24,207 nt of DNA from positions 1-24,207 of the IMG/VR virus record IMGVR_UViG_3300010389_000137; one strand, written 5' to 3'. Origin of the DNA: a virus. Below, one piece after another: positions 1 through 7,282 of this stretch; positions within the stretch are counted from its first letter, which is position 1, and every line of letters starts with the position of its first letter. A program made the translations under genes and the position numbers. The notes beneath the pieces were generated by a model. That model was given only the letters and a program-made list of their open reading frames with translations. It ran no database searches and was not told the DNA's origin.

Positions 1-2950
1 CATCTAAAGTAATAGTGGTGATTCCAGATACTACTGGAGTTGAACTATTTATTGTGTAGTAGATTGGTGTGACATTTGCAGTTGCTGTTGCTGTTGTTCC
101 AGAATCTGGTGCTGAAATAGTTACTGCAGGTGCTGCTGTGTATTGAGATCCACTGGAAATTATTGTAACGGTAGAAACACGATCTCCATCCAGAGTTGCA
201 AATGCTGTAGCAGTAGAACCATTAGGTCCTGTTGGAGTTCCTACGGTAACTGAAGGTGTTGATGTATATCCACTTCCTCCATTAGTAACTGTGATAGTTT
301 CTACCGTGTAATAAAGAGTGTCGAAATAAATTACTTGTCCTTCATAGGGTCTTGTTGTTGTGTTGATAGCAACAGCAACAGTATCTGTACCGACAGAAGC
401 ACTTGTAGTTACGATTCCAGTAAATTGCAAATCACTTACGCCATCGGCAACCAATCCATATGTACCAAAGTCAGTGTTGCTGTTTGTCAGTGAGCACTGT
501 CCACCCTTATATGCTGTTATTCCCTCATTACAACAGATAGTGAATACGCTAACAAGTTGAGCATATCCATTATTAGTTACTGCGATACCAACTCCACCCT
601 GATTGTATTGAGTATAACTATCAACAACCATTGACTTTAATCCTTCAGAAAGATCTCCGTCAATTCTCATTCCAGTTCCAGTTGTCGTATTACTGGTACA
701 GTTTTGAATATAAGGACTTTCCCATTTACCACCTCCAGTGTTGTTAGCACCTCCTGGTGGGAAAGCAACTGCTGCACTTGGAGTAACATGCCCAACAAAT
801 GTCATGTTGGCAAGATATGTACCCTTATTGACGTGGAAGATATCTTCAGTTGAGTTGTTTGGTATTACTGTTACAGTCTTTAAGTTATCGCCAACAATTG
901 AAACAAAAGCAGGAACTTCAATAGGATTATTTTCGTTGTAAGTTCCTGAGAGAACTTTAATTGTTGTCCCAGTCTGAGCAACTGCTACTGCTCCCGCAAT
1001 AGTTAGTTTGGCATTATCGATTGACGTTCCATTCTTAGAATCACTTCCATCTTTTGCAACGTAAATAACATTTGGTGCCGAGTTAATACCAGTGGCACCA
1101 GTATTAATGGTTACGTTATCACCAATTGTAATTGAAGAACCTGTGATGAAAACATCACCAGCAGTAATGGTATTATTGTCACCATCGATAGTAACAGATG
1201 CTCTACCTACTGTTAGAATTCCAGTAACACGAGCATTACCATCAACAAAGAGTGCTGTGCTTCCCAGTCCAACATAAACTGTTCCAACACCACTTGCTGT
1301 ATTGAAAGTTGATACTCCAGCAACAGACAAATTCTGCTGAACGATAACGTCACTTCTTGCTGTGATAATACCGATAGAATCAATGTTTGTTACGTCTTCA
1401 TAAGTTAATGTTCCTCCAATAGAAACATTACCACTGAAAGTGGCGGATGTACCTGTAATTGCGCCTACATTGATATCTGGAGTCCCTGTAAGTCCCTCAG
1501 ACACTGTAGAGACTCCAGAAACTGCCGCATAGGTTGCGGTATCAGCGTTCCCTGTGAGATCTCCAACAAACCCAGTTGCAGTAACAACACCAACACTCAT
1601 TCCAAGAGATGATGTGTTGCCATACCCCAGAGTAGTGTTTAAATCTACTATCGGGGATATAGCGGTGCTAGCAATACCAACCCATCTTGAGTTGGATTGA
1701 TCATAAATTAAAAGTTTTCCATTACCAGTGGTTTGATCAAAAGAAACATCATCTAGATCCTTAATGAATCCAGCTCCACCACCACCCATCGTTGAGAGTT
1801 GAGTTTGGATTCTATTGATGAAAATTTTATAGTGGTTTGCAAGATCATCTAAAGTTGCAAAGTTTTGATCCATTGGAGTTAATGGATCTGGAGATGCACC
1901 AATAGATTCTTTTTCGTTTGGTGGTTCTGTTAGTAAATTTTCTTGGAGATTCTTTTGTTCAAGTTTGATAGTCTCTACAAGACTATAGAGATCTTTGATA
2001 TCTTTAGTTACATGTCTTAGATCATCATCATAATACTTTACTTTTGGAAGTTCTGAGATTTCCTCTCTGAGTGTCTCAAAGTAGTTTAAGAGAACCTTAT
2101 CCGTATTTACACTATTCTCATTAAATACTTTGATCTTTTCTTCAAGACTTTGCTTGAGAGTATTATACTCATTTGTGATTTGCTTCTTTAACTTCCGATC
2201 ATCATCCTTAAATTCTTTATGGTATTCCCAAATTTTAAGTGATGATTCTCTAAGTTCTTTCCAAATATTGTCCTTTGCCCTTTGATACTTTTCATCTAGT
2301 TCTTGAATACTAGATTCAATTTGGACTTTATTTTCAAAAAACTTTACTTCAGTTTCATCAATAAAAGAATCGATGTCCAGTTTAACTCTTTCTTTTAGAG
2401 TCTCTATTCTGTCATTTACTTTTATAAAATCATCATCAATAACACTAAAGGTTTTGCCGATCCAAGAGAAATCTGGAACTTCATTTACCTCATTAACCCA
2501 TCTAGGAAATGTTGGAATCTGGTTCCTAACATCTTCAATGTTTTTCTCTAGTCTTTCAATATCTCCTTCATAATATCTTACTTCAGGTATTTCCGATCTT
2601 ACCTGATCTACAATTTCGCAAAGTTTTTCTAATTCTTCATCATAATATTTTATTTCCGGTATTTGAGGAATATCTTTTCTTACTTCCGCAATCAACTCAA
2701 GAATCTTTGCAACAAGATATCCTTCGGATTGATTTTCTTTTTCTGTAGAATCTCCTACAACTAATGTCCCATTGAAGTCTCCAGAAACATTAACCGATTC
2801 TTCTAAAAGATCTTCTTTTTCTTCCTCTATAAATTCTTCAACAGAAGGTAATCCTTCAGCAACATCTTCTGTTAAGAAATCGCTAATAGATGGTAAATCT
2901 TTATTATTATCCGCAAAATCGCCAATCGAAGGCAAGTCTTTCTCTGACAT
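1..2950 (-). CDS. Large tail-fibre-like virion protein with coiled-coil N-terminus (3' end beyond the window)
   Basis: The frame is open from the ATG at 2950 to the window edge: 983 codons with no stop, and the C-terminus is missing. Residues 5-40 hold three copies of a short motif (LPSIGDF, LPSISDF, LPSVEEF). A charged helical, probably coiled-coil region follows, about residues 75-345, with three copies of a second motif (PEIKYYD, PEVRYYE, PKVKYYD). After a Gly-rich linker near 390 the protein becomes beta-rich, with fibre repeats such as VTNIDSIGIITAR. From about residue 630 there is a parallel-beta-helix-like region beginning YVAKDGSDSKNG, as in pectin-lyase-fold phage proteins. The last visible part has two Gly-Tyr-Thr repeats. 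It lies downstream of gp16, where T4 has the large terminase gene. Inferred role: a fibre or tail appendage; the helical N-terminus may be the attachment or trimerisation part. The exact receptor role is unknown. Confidence 0.85.
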   Translation of the reverse strand, partial: MSEKDLPSIGDFADNNKDLPSISDFLTEDVAEGLPSVEEFIEEEKEDLLEESVNVSGDFNGTLVVGDSTEKENQSEGYLVAKILELIAEVRKDIPQIPEIKYYDEELEKLCEIVDQVRSEIPEVRYYEGDIERLEKNIEDVRNQIPTFPRWVNEVNEVPDFSWIGKTFSVIDDDFIKVNDRIETLKERVKLDIDSFIDETEVKFFENKVQIESSIQELDEKYQRAKDNIWKELRESSLKIWEYHKEFKDDDRKLKKQITNEYNTLKQSLEEKIKVFNENSVNTDKVLLNYFETLREEISELPKVKYYDDDLRHVTKDIKDLYSLVETIKLEQKNLQENLLTEPPNEKESIGASPDPLTPMDQNFATLDDLANHYKIFINRIQTQLSTMGGGGAGFIKDLDDVSFDQTTGNGKLLIYDQSNSRWVGIASTAISPIVDLNTTLGYGNTSSLGMSVGVVTATGFVGDLTGNADTATYAAVSGVSTVSEGLTGTPDINVGAITGTSATFSGNVSIGGTLTYEDVTNIDSIGIITARSDVIVQQNLSVAGVSTFNTASGVGTVYVGLGSTALFVDGNARVTGILTVGRASVTIDGDNNTITAGDVFITGSSITIGDNVTINTGATGINSAPNVIYVAKDGSDSKNGTSIDNAKLTIAGAVAVAQTGTTIKVLSGTYNENNPIEVPAFVSIVGDNLKTVTVIPNNSTEDIFHVNKGTYLANMTFVGHVTPSAAVAFPPGGANNTGGGKWESPYIQNCTSNTTTGTGMRIDGDLSEGLKSMVVDSYTQYNQGGVGIAVTNNGYAQLVSVFTICCNEGITAYKGGQCSLTNSNTDFGTYGLVADGVSDLQFTGIVTTSASVGTDTVAVAINTTTRPYEGQVIYFDTLYYTVETITVTNGGSGYTSTPSVTVGTPTGPNGSTATAFATLDGDRVSTVTIISSGSQYTAAPAVTISAPDSGTTATATANVTPIYYTINSSTPVVSGITTITLD
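75..310 (-). repeat. Two Gly-Tyr-Thr beta repeats in the left-edge fibre gene
   Basis: The encoded segment carries GSGYTSTPSVTVG and then GSQYTAAPAVTISAP, each followed by an Ala/Thr-rich strand (STATAFATL, TTATATANV). The same repeat type occurs in gp14, gp8, the DUF4815 protein and the gp7-like protein of this window. Limits are approximate. Confidence 0.7.
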
Positions 2951-2966
2951 GTTATGAGTAACTATT

Positions 2967-2993
2967 GTACCTCGGGATTTCTCTCCCTCGTAC
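2967..2993 (-). other. Possible hairpin in the leader of the left-edge fibre gene
   Basis: On the transcribed strand GTAC pairs with GTAC at the outside, and GGGA pairs with TCCC around a 6-base loop, separated by a small internal loop. It lies between the late promoter and the ATG. There is no T-run, so it does not look like a terminator. The stem is short and the call weak. Confidence 0.3.
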
Positions 2994-3424
2994 TATTTAT
3001 TATCTTCCTTTGTCTGAGATTTTAGTAACTTAGAAAGTTCTGCTGTAGATCCAACAAAAAGTGCATTGGTTACATTGGTAGGACCTTTTACTTTTTCTTC
3101 GTCTATGTCTTTAAGTTTCTTCTGCAAATCAATAAGTTTATCAGTTGCATCAGCAACGTTTTTGATTAGTTGTCCAGCAACTTCATATGCTCTTGGCATC
3201 TCACTTTCTTGTGCGAGTTCCAATATACCATTCAATGCTTCTTGCCCCTTTTCGATAATTGAATATAAATTTCCTCTCGTATACTCATAATCCTTTTTCA
3301 AATCATTTGAAACATTTGAAAATTTTTCAACCTTTTCATCAACAGTCTCTACTTCACGAGAAACTATATCTCCCGCAACGTTAAAGGCATCGTTCAATTC
3401 ATCGAATTTTTTTGTCATTTTCAT
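2993..3424 (-). CDS. gp16: gp16, small terminase subunit
   Basis: This 143-residue, mostly helical protein should form the small terminase oligomer that recognises DNA and stimulates the large terminase gp17 during head packaging. Residues 45-110 form the long central helical region, with the segment QESEMPRAYEVAGQLI. The end NVTNALFVGSTAEL (117-130) corresponds to the C-terminal NATVFMGSPTEL I recall from T4 gp16. T4 gp16 is about 164 residues. The gene begins 5 bases after the gp15 stop, with no promoter between, so it is probably transcribed with gp15. The start could be the ATG at 3424 or the one at 3418; the weak AAAGA upstream does not decide. Unlike T4, gene 17 does not follow directly: a fibre-like gene does. 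Confidence 0.88.
   Translation of the reverse strand: MKMTKKFDELNDAFNVAGDIVSREVETVDEKVEKFSNVSNDLKKDYEYTRGNLYSIIEKGQEALNGILELAQESEMPRAYEVAGQLIKNVADATDKLIDLQKKLKDIDEEKVKGPTNVTNALFVGSTAELSKLLKSQTKEDNK
2994..3001 (-). promoter_or_regulatory. T4-type late promoter motif (AATAAATA) for the left-edge fibre gene
   Basis: AATAAATA on the minus strand matches the NATAAATA late motif of cyanophages (T4: TATAAATA), which a gp55-type sigma factor reads without a -35 box. It ends 43 bases before the ATG at 2950, the longest leader of the window. Its last two bases are also the first two bases of the TAG stop of gp16. Confidence 0.7.
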
Positions 3425-3429
3425 ATTCT

Positions 3430-4425
3430 TTACGAACCACTGAATCCAAAGTCATCTCCAAATTGAATTAGAGCAGCATCTGCGGTAGTTATTAGTTTAA
3501 CATCTGTGCCGTTAACGTGATTGGAAGTAGTTGTATTGTCATAACCTCTTTCAACGGCAACTTTATTTCCAGATATATTTTTGACTTTTAAGTTTTCATT
3601 ATCTATCACAAGAACGCTACCAACAGACAGTCCTGATGCACTGACAAGATTAACAGTTGTTGCAGTCTTATCAATGTCTCCAGAAAGAGTTGTTACTACA
3701 TTATTAGTATAACTCTTAGTTGCTCTTGGATCAATTGTATATGTAAGTTCTCTTGATGGAGATGTGGTTGTACCACCAGCAACAAATCCAACAGAAACCT
3801 TTTCGATAATGTCTTTTGAAGGATCTGTAATAGGACCGAACAGATAAGTTTTGGCGGTAAATCTTAAAGTATAAATGAGTACTCTTCTCGTTGAAAAATC
3901 TCCTTCGTAATCGTCTTGCATGGAGATTCCCTCAAGAACAACAGGAATATCTCTCTTTTCACCAATAGTTTCAACAAGATCAACGCTCATTGTATATGCT
4001 GGTTGAAAATATGGAATGATTTGTTCAACAATTTGAAGCATATCATCATTCAACTTAGCCATGATGCTAAGTTCAAAAGACATATTATATGGAACAGGCA
4101 TGTATGCCTTTCTTGGTTTTGTTTTATCTGTGGCTACAGTTGACAAAAATGTTTGAGCAGAAGCAACTTTTCTAGAAGTGTCATATGTGAGTCCGTTGAA
4201 TTCAAATGACATTCTGGGAAGTGACATTTGAACTGGTTGATTCAAATTCGGAGCTTGTTCTAATCTTGCCAAAAACTTTTGAGTAGGACCGTAAGCAAGA
4301 GGAACTTTTATAGCACTTACTACATCGTCAGAACTATTTGTATGCTTGATAGAAATATCGTTAAACAAAGAACCAAACGAAATAATAGTTCTTCTTAATA
4401 TTTCGTGGTAGAAATATTCAAACAT
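3430..4425 (-). CDS. gp15: gp15, tail terminator / tail completion protein
   Basis: gp15 caps and stabilises the finished tail tube and sheath and forms the surface that docks to the neck. The start MFEYFYHEILRR matches the MFGYFYNSSFRR start I recall from T4 gp15, and DDMLQIVEQIIPYFQP (128-142) matches T4 DDMFQIVEQILPYFQP almost exactly. The RDIPVVLEG and STRRVLIYTLRF segments also follow T4. It has 331 residues against about 272 in T4. The surplus is a C-terminal beta module (about 245-313) with VLVIDNENLKV, then VERGYDNTT and NHVNGTDV, which T4 lacks. A late promoter motif overlaps the upstream gp14 stop and ends 22 bases before this ATG. No Shine-Dalgarno sequence is visible. Confidence 0.93.
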   Translation of the reverse strand: MFEYFYHEILRRTIISFGSLFNDISIKHTNSSDDVVSAIKVPLAYGPTQKFLARLEQAPNLNQPVQMSLPRMSFEFNGLTYDTSRKVASAQTFLSTVATDKTKPRKAYMPVPYNMSFELSIMAKLNDDMLQIVEQIIPYFQPAYTMSVDLVETIGEKRDIPVVLEGISMQDDYEGDFSTRRVLIYTLRFTAKTYLFGPITDPSKDIIEKVSVGFVAGGTTTSPSRELTYTIDPRATKSYTNNVVTTLSGDIDKTATTVNLVSASGLSVGSVLVIDNENLKVKNISGNKVAVERGYDNTTTSNHVNGTDVKLITTADAALIQFGDDFGFSGS

Positions 4426-4447
4426 TTGTCAGCAAAGTATGATATAC

Positions 4448-4455
4448 TATTTATG
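4448..4455 (-). promoter_or_regulatory. T4-type late promoter motif (CATAAATA) for gp15-gp16
   Basis: CATAAATA on the minus strand fits NATAAATA. It ends 22 bases before the gp15 ATG. The TAA stop of gp14 (4451-4453) lies wholly inside it. Confidence 0.7.
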
Positions 4456-5866
4456 GTATTCCAAATGGATTTGATTCTGAGAAATCGATAATAGAATCTG
4501 CTTCACTTTCGATTACATCATTATTTGCATATGGATCAACAGTGTTGTATTCATTAATCACTCGGATTTTATAAGTTGCCCCAGAATCTGCTCCAGTTAT
4601 AACATCACCAATTACAAACTCTCCAGTAATATTGGAAACTTGTAGGACATTTGTGGTTGAATCCCAATCTCTTACACGAGCAGTAGTGGAACTAATACTT
4701 CCAGTTACAACCTCATTAAAAATAAATGTTCCACTTCCCAACATATATGGCGAAGAGAAAGTTATAGTTGGAGTCTCAGTATAACCAAGTCCTGCGTTTG
4801 TTACATAAACTGCAGTAACAATACCAGCAGAATCAATATATGCTTTTCCTGTCGCAGTAACTCCAGCGCCTGGAGCTGCGCTGAATGTGACAGATGGTGC
4901 AGTTTCGTATCCAGATCCACCAGATGTTATTGTAACAACCCCAACGGAAGATGAGTTTATTCCTATTGTTGTCGTTGCAGCAAATCCCGCTCCTCCACCA
5001 CCAACAGCAACAACAGCTGGTGGTACAGTATATCCACATCCAGGATTAATCAGTTCGATTCCCTGTATCTTGTAGTTCTCAGTAACTCCATTACAATCTA
5101 CAAGCCCACCAATTAAGGTTGCAATACCAACAGCAGTGGTTCCTCCTGCAGGAGCTGCAGAGAACGCTATTGTTGGGCGAGAAGTATAACCATTACCTCT
5201 GTTTGATATAGTTATAAATCTAACAGCACCTGATGTGCAAATTCCAGTTATAGCAGTTGCAGTAACTCCAGCGCCAATCATAGTCAAAGATTGTACATAA
5301 CCAGCAGAGAAGGTATTTCCATCCTCTTCTCCCTGAACACTGTCGTCAATTTCTTCAACTCCAGTATCAAGAATTTCATCTTCATATCTGAAGAGTTCAC
5401 ATCTCAATTCGTAAACATAAGTTTTTTGAAGTTGGTAGAATGGTTTTTCATGTTCTACAAACTTAATTTCAAATAATCTATCACCTAATGGAAAATAAAT
5501 TAAATCTCCCTCTTTAGGTCTTGATGATAATTTTATATCTGGAATATTTTTAGTTAAAGGCGTTATATACGATTCAAATCTTTCTTTTGATATAATAAGA
5601 TTTAAATCATTGAGTGGTTGAACACCAAATTTAGATAAGATAGTTCCTTGTCCCTCATACCCATCATAAGTATCAACATATGCTTCGATGGGATATGCAT
5701 TTTCAAACTTAGATTCAATAACTTCTTTTATGACAGTTTTTTCAGTAATATATCTTCTAGGAATATAATAAACTTCAACTCCATACATTCGAAGTTGTTC
5801 ATTAATCAAACTTTGAATCAGTGATTGTTCGGATTTAGATCCTTGAAGAAAAAAGGGATTTAGCAT
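4451..5866 (-). CDS. gp14: gp14, neck (head completion) protein with inserted beta repeats
   Basis: gp14 and gp13 form the neck that closes the filled head and accepts the tail. Residues 28-165 follow T4 gp14 closely: YGVEVYYIPRRYI (T4 RGVECYYVPREYV), DGYEG near 70, RPKEGDLIYFP at 116-126 and FYQLQ near 145. The end FSESNPFGIP resembles FESSPFDNDFMD of T4. It has 471 residues against about 256 in T4. The extra part sits between core and tail: four Gly-Tyr repeats (about 190-380), then a module GEFVIGDVITGADSG (415-429). This insertion probably projects outward, since the core and the extreme C-terminus are kept; that is inference. It begins one base after the gp13 stop, with no promoter, so it shares the gp13 transcript. 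Confidence 0.93.
   Translation of the reverse strand: MLNPFFLQGSKSEQSLIQSLINEQLRMYGVEVYYIPRRYITEKTVIKEVIESKFENAYPIEAYVDTYDGYEGQGTILSKFGVQPLNDLNLIISKERFESYITPLTKNIPDIKLSSRPKEGDLIYFPLGDRLFEIKFVEHEKPFYQLQKTYVYELRCELFRYEDEILDTGVEEIDDSVQGEEDGNTFSAGYVQSLTMIGAGVTATAITGICTSGAVRFITISNRGNGYTSRPTIAFSAAPAGGTTAVGIATLIGGLVDCNGVTENYKIQGIELINPGCGYTVPPAVVAVGGGGAGFAATTTIGINSSSVGVVTITSGGSGYETAPSVTFSAAPGAGVTATGKAYIDSAGIVTAVYVTNAGLGYTETPTITFSSPYMLGSGTFIFNEVVTGSISSTTARVRDWDSTTNVLQVSNITGEFVIGDVITGADSGATYKIRVINEYNTVDPYANNDVIESEADSIIDFSESNPFGIP
4733..5299 (-). repeat. Four Gly-Tyr beta repeats inside gp14
   Basis: The encoded copies are GNGYTSRPTIAFSAAP, GCGYTVPPAVVAVGG, GSGYETAPSVTFSAAP and GLGYTETPTITFSSP, spaced about 40 to 53 residues apart. 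Each is preceded by a strand of the type V-x-x-I/V-T/S-N/S-x-G and followed by an Ala/Gly/Thr-rich strand. Confidence 0.85.
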
Positions 5867-5867
5867 T

Positions 5868-6707
5868 TTATCCGATCATATCTAATGGTGGAAGTTCATA
5901 AGTATTAGACATTCTTTCCATTATAACGTCAAGTTCTTTCTGTGCATCATCATAAATTTGTCTTCCATTCAATTCCACACCACCTGGAAGTTTTACTCCT
6001 TGGAATTTAATTAAATTTTGTCCCCACTGTCTCTTGATCAGAGACGTTAAATACATTTTCAAGAAAGAGTCATTCCAAACTCTAGCATAATCATTTGGAT
6101 CTAGAGTTCTATAACAATCTATGATTAGATAGTTACCAGCACTCATTGAACCCCAATCAATATCCAAATATAATCTATCTTGTCTTTTATTGAATCTTAT
6201 TTGTTTTTGTGTCGTTAATAAAAATTCAATATCTTCAAGATAAGTCTTTGTCATTGCATATGTTAAAAGTTCAGTTGATCCCCAATAGTAAATGTCGTTC
6301 AGGAACAACTGATATTTGACACTAAACATGTTATTTGTGATGGTATTTGTACCATCAAAATGAAATATTTTATTTACTCCCGTAATTGAAGGTGGAACTT
6401 GTAAATAATTTCCACCCTCATAAAAATTAAATTGAGTCGTAAGTCCTACGTTGTGATTTACAGTTATCGTACTAATTCCAACACCAGACGTTGGTTGTGC
6501 CCTACCTCTGTCAATATCGTCTTGTGTTATTTGATATTTAAGAAACGTTGGATAGACACCATCAAAGTGTCTTTCTTGAAAAAATTGAACAGCATCATCT
6601 ACCAAGTCATCTATCTGTTCATCAGATACGTTGATCTCCAAAACTGGAGCTCCAAGTTTTCTTTTGCAATAGTCTATTAACTCTTGCCTTGTAGATGGTT
6701 GTGCCAT
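5868..6707 (-). CDS. gp13: gp13, neck (head completion) protein
   Basis: This is the neck subunit that binds the portal side and works with gp14. The N-terminus ELIDYCKRKLGAPVLEINVSDEQIDD (9-34) and HFDGV (47-51) match the ELKDVILRRLGAP and YHFDGV segments I recall from T4 gp13. The C-terminal PGGVELNGRQIYDDA (about 241-255) matches T4 PGGVTIDGQRLIEEA. It has 279 residues against about 309 in T4. A Gly/Thr segment near 75-85 (SGVGISTITVN) hints at local substitution. Its mRNA has GAGGGG 11 bases before the ATG, the clearest purine-rich ribosome site seen here. A late promoter motif ends 21 bases before the ATG. Confidence 0.92.
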   Translation of the reverse strand: MAQPSTRQELIDYCKRKLGAPVLEINVSDEQIDDLVDDAVQFFQERHFDGVYPTFLKYQITQDDIDRGRAQPTSGVGISTITVNHNVGLTTQFNFYEGGNYLQVPPSITGVNKIFHFDGTNTITNNMFSVKYQLFLNDIYYWGSTELLTYAMTKTYLEDIEFLLTTQKQIRFNKRQDRLYLDIDWGSMSAGNYLIIDCYRTLDPNDYARVWNDSFLKMYLTSLIKRQWGQNLIKFQGVKLPGGVELNGRQIYDDAQKELDVIMERMSNTYELPPLDMIG

Positions 6708-6728
6708 TTATTCAATTACCCCTCAAGG

Positions 6729-6736
6729 TATTTATG
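6729..6736 (-). promoter_or_regulatory. T4-type late promoter motif (CATAAATA) for gp13-gp14
   Basis: CATAAATA on the minus strand ends 21 bases before the gp13 ATG. The TAA stop of the upstream 128-aa gene (6732-6734) lies inside the motif, the same arrangement as before gp15. Confidence 0.7.
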
Positions 6737-7118
6737 GTGCAGATGATATTCCAGGAATCACTAATACATTTCCACTTGCAAGTCTGTAAACGGTAGATCC
6801 GGAACTTACTAGAATATCATACACATATCTACCTTCAGTCAAAGATCTCGTCGCAGTTGATCCAAGAGATATATTAAATTTTCCACCTATTGCACTTGTA
6901 AATCCAACAGTGAAAGTTGCGGCAGCATATGATGAAGAACCAATGGAAACACTTTTTGCCATCTGAGAAGAACCAGTCCACCCATCAAAATTGAAGGCAG
7001 ATCCTGATGTTGTTTTTACCGTGAAATTATCACTGAAGGTTGCTCCAGTATTAATTACTAGGTTTGATCCGTAAGCGACACCAGATGTTGGATCGAAGGT
7101 AATTGTGTGAGATGCCAT
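6732..7118 (-). CDS. Small beta-sandwich-like virion protein (hypothetical)
   Basis: 128 residues, rich in Gly, Ser, Thr and Val, with no signal peptide or membrane segment. It reads as alternating strands, with FNFDGWTGSSQMAKSV in the middle, GKFNISLGSTATRSLTEGRY after it, and a final YDILVSSG...YRLASGNVLVIPGISSAP. That last pattern, a strand 'tv-r-x-x-x-G-n-v-x-V-x-p-g-V', resembles the N-terminal domain of BppU-type baseplate proteins; this is a resemblance only. It sits directly before gp13, where T4 has the fibritin gene wac, but it has no coiled coil and is not fibritin-like. Its ATG overlaps the stop of the 54-aa gene by one base (TAATG), so translation is probably coupled. Likely a virion component; function unknown. 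Confidence 0.75.
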   Translation of the reverse strand: MASHTITFDPTSGVAYGSNLVINTGATFSDNFTVKTTSGSAFNFDGWTGSSQMAKSVSIGSSSYAAATFTVGFTSAIGGKFNISLGSTATRSLTEGRYVYDILVSSGSTVYRLASGNVLVIPGISSAP

Positions 7119-7282
7119 TAGAATTTAGATACAACTTCTTGTTGTTTTAAGTATAACTTAATGTAAGATTTCGCATAATTTTTTAGAATTTCAACATCAT
7201 CTACACTATCTATATCCCTAGAAAGTTTTTCATATTCAAACATCTTGTTCATGTCTTCGAGACTAATATCATCTGGATTCAT
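7118..7282 (-). CDS. Small hypothetical protein, 54 aa
   Basis: A complete short frame fills the space between the 75-aa and 128-aa genes. It starts MNPDDISLEDMNKMFEYEK and ends KLYLKQQEVVSKF with TAA. It is charged and predicted helical, with no membrane segment. Its ATG lies inside the end of the 75-aa gene (14-base overlap), and its TAA shares a base with the next ATG. This packing and the lack of any other frame in the gap support it as a real gene. I believe similar short proteins occur at this place in other cyanomyoviruses, but no function is known to me. Confidence 0.7.
   Translation of the reverse strand: MNPDDISLEDMNKMFEYEKLSRDIDSVDDVEILKNYAKSYIKLYLKQQEVVSKF

Noticed and set aside
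46-53. AATAAATA on the minus strand inside the left fibre gene
   Set aside because: It is within coding sequence (Ile-Asn-Ser) and no gene start is seen downstream in the window.
2967-2993. Hairpin as an intrinsic terminator after gp16
   Set aside because: The stem is short and broken, and no T-run follows on the transcribed strand; it also lies downstream of a late promoter for the next gene.
4733-5299. Regularly spaced similar DNA segments in gp14 that could suggest a CRISPR-like array
   Set aside because: The repeats are protein-level, imperfect in DNA and lie in an open reading frame, with no exact repeat units.
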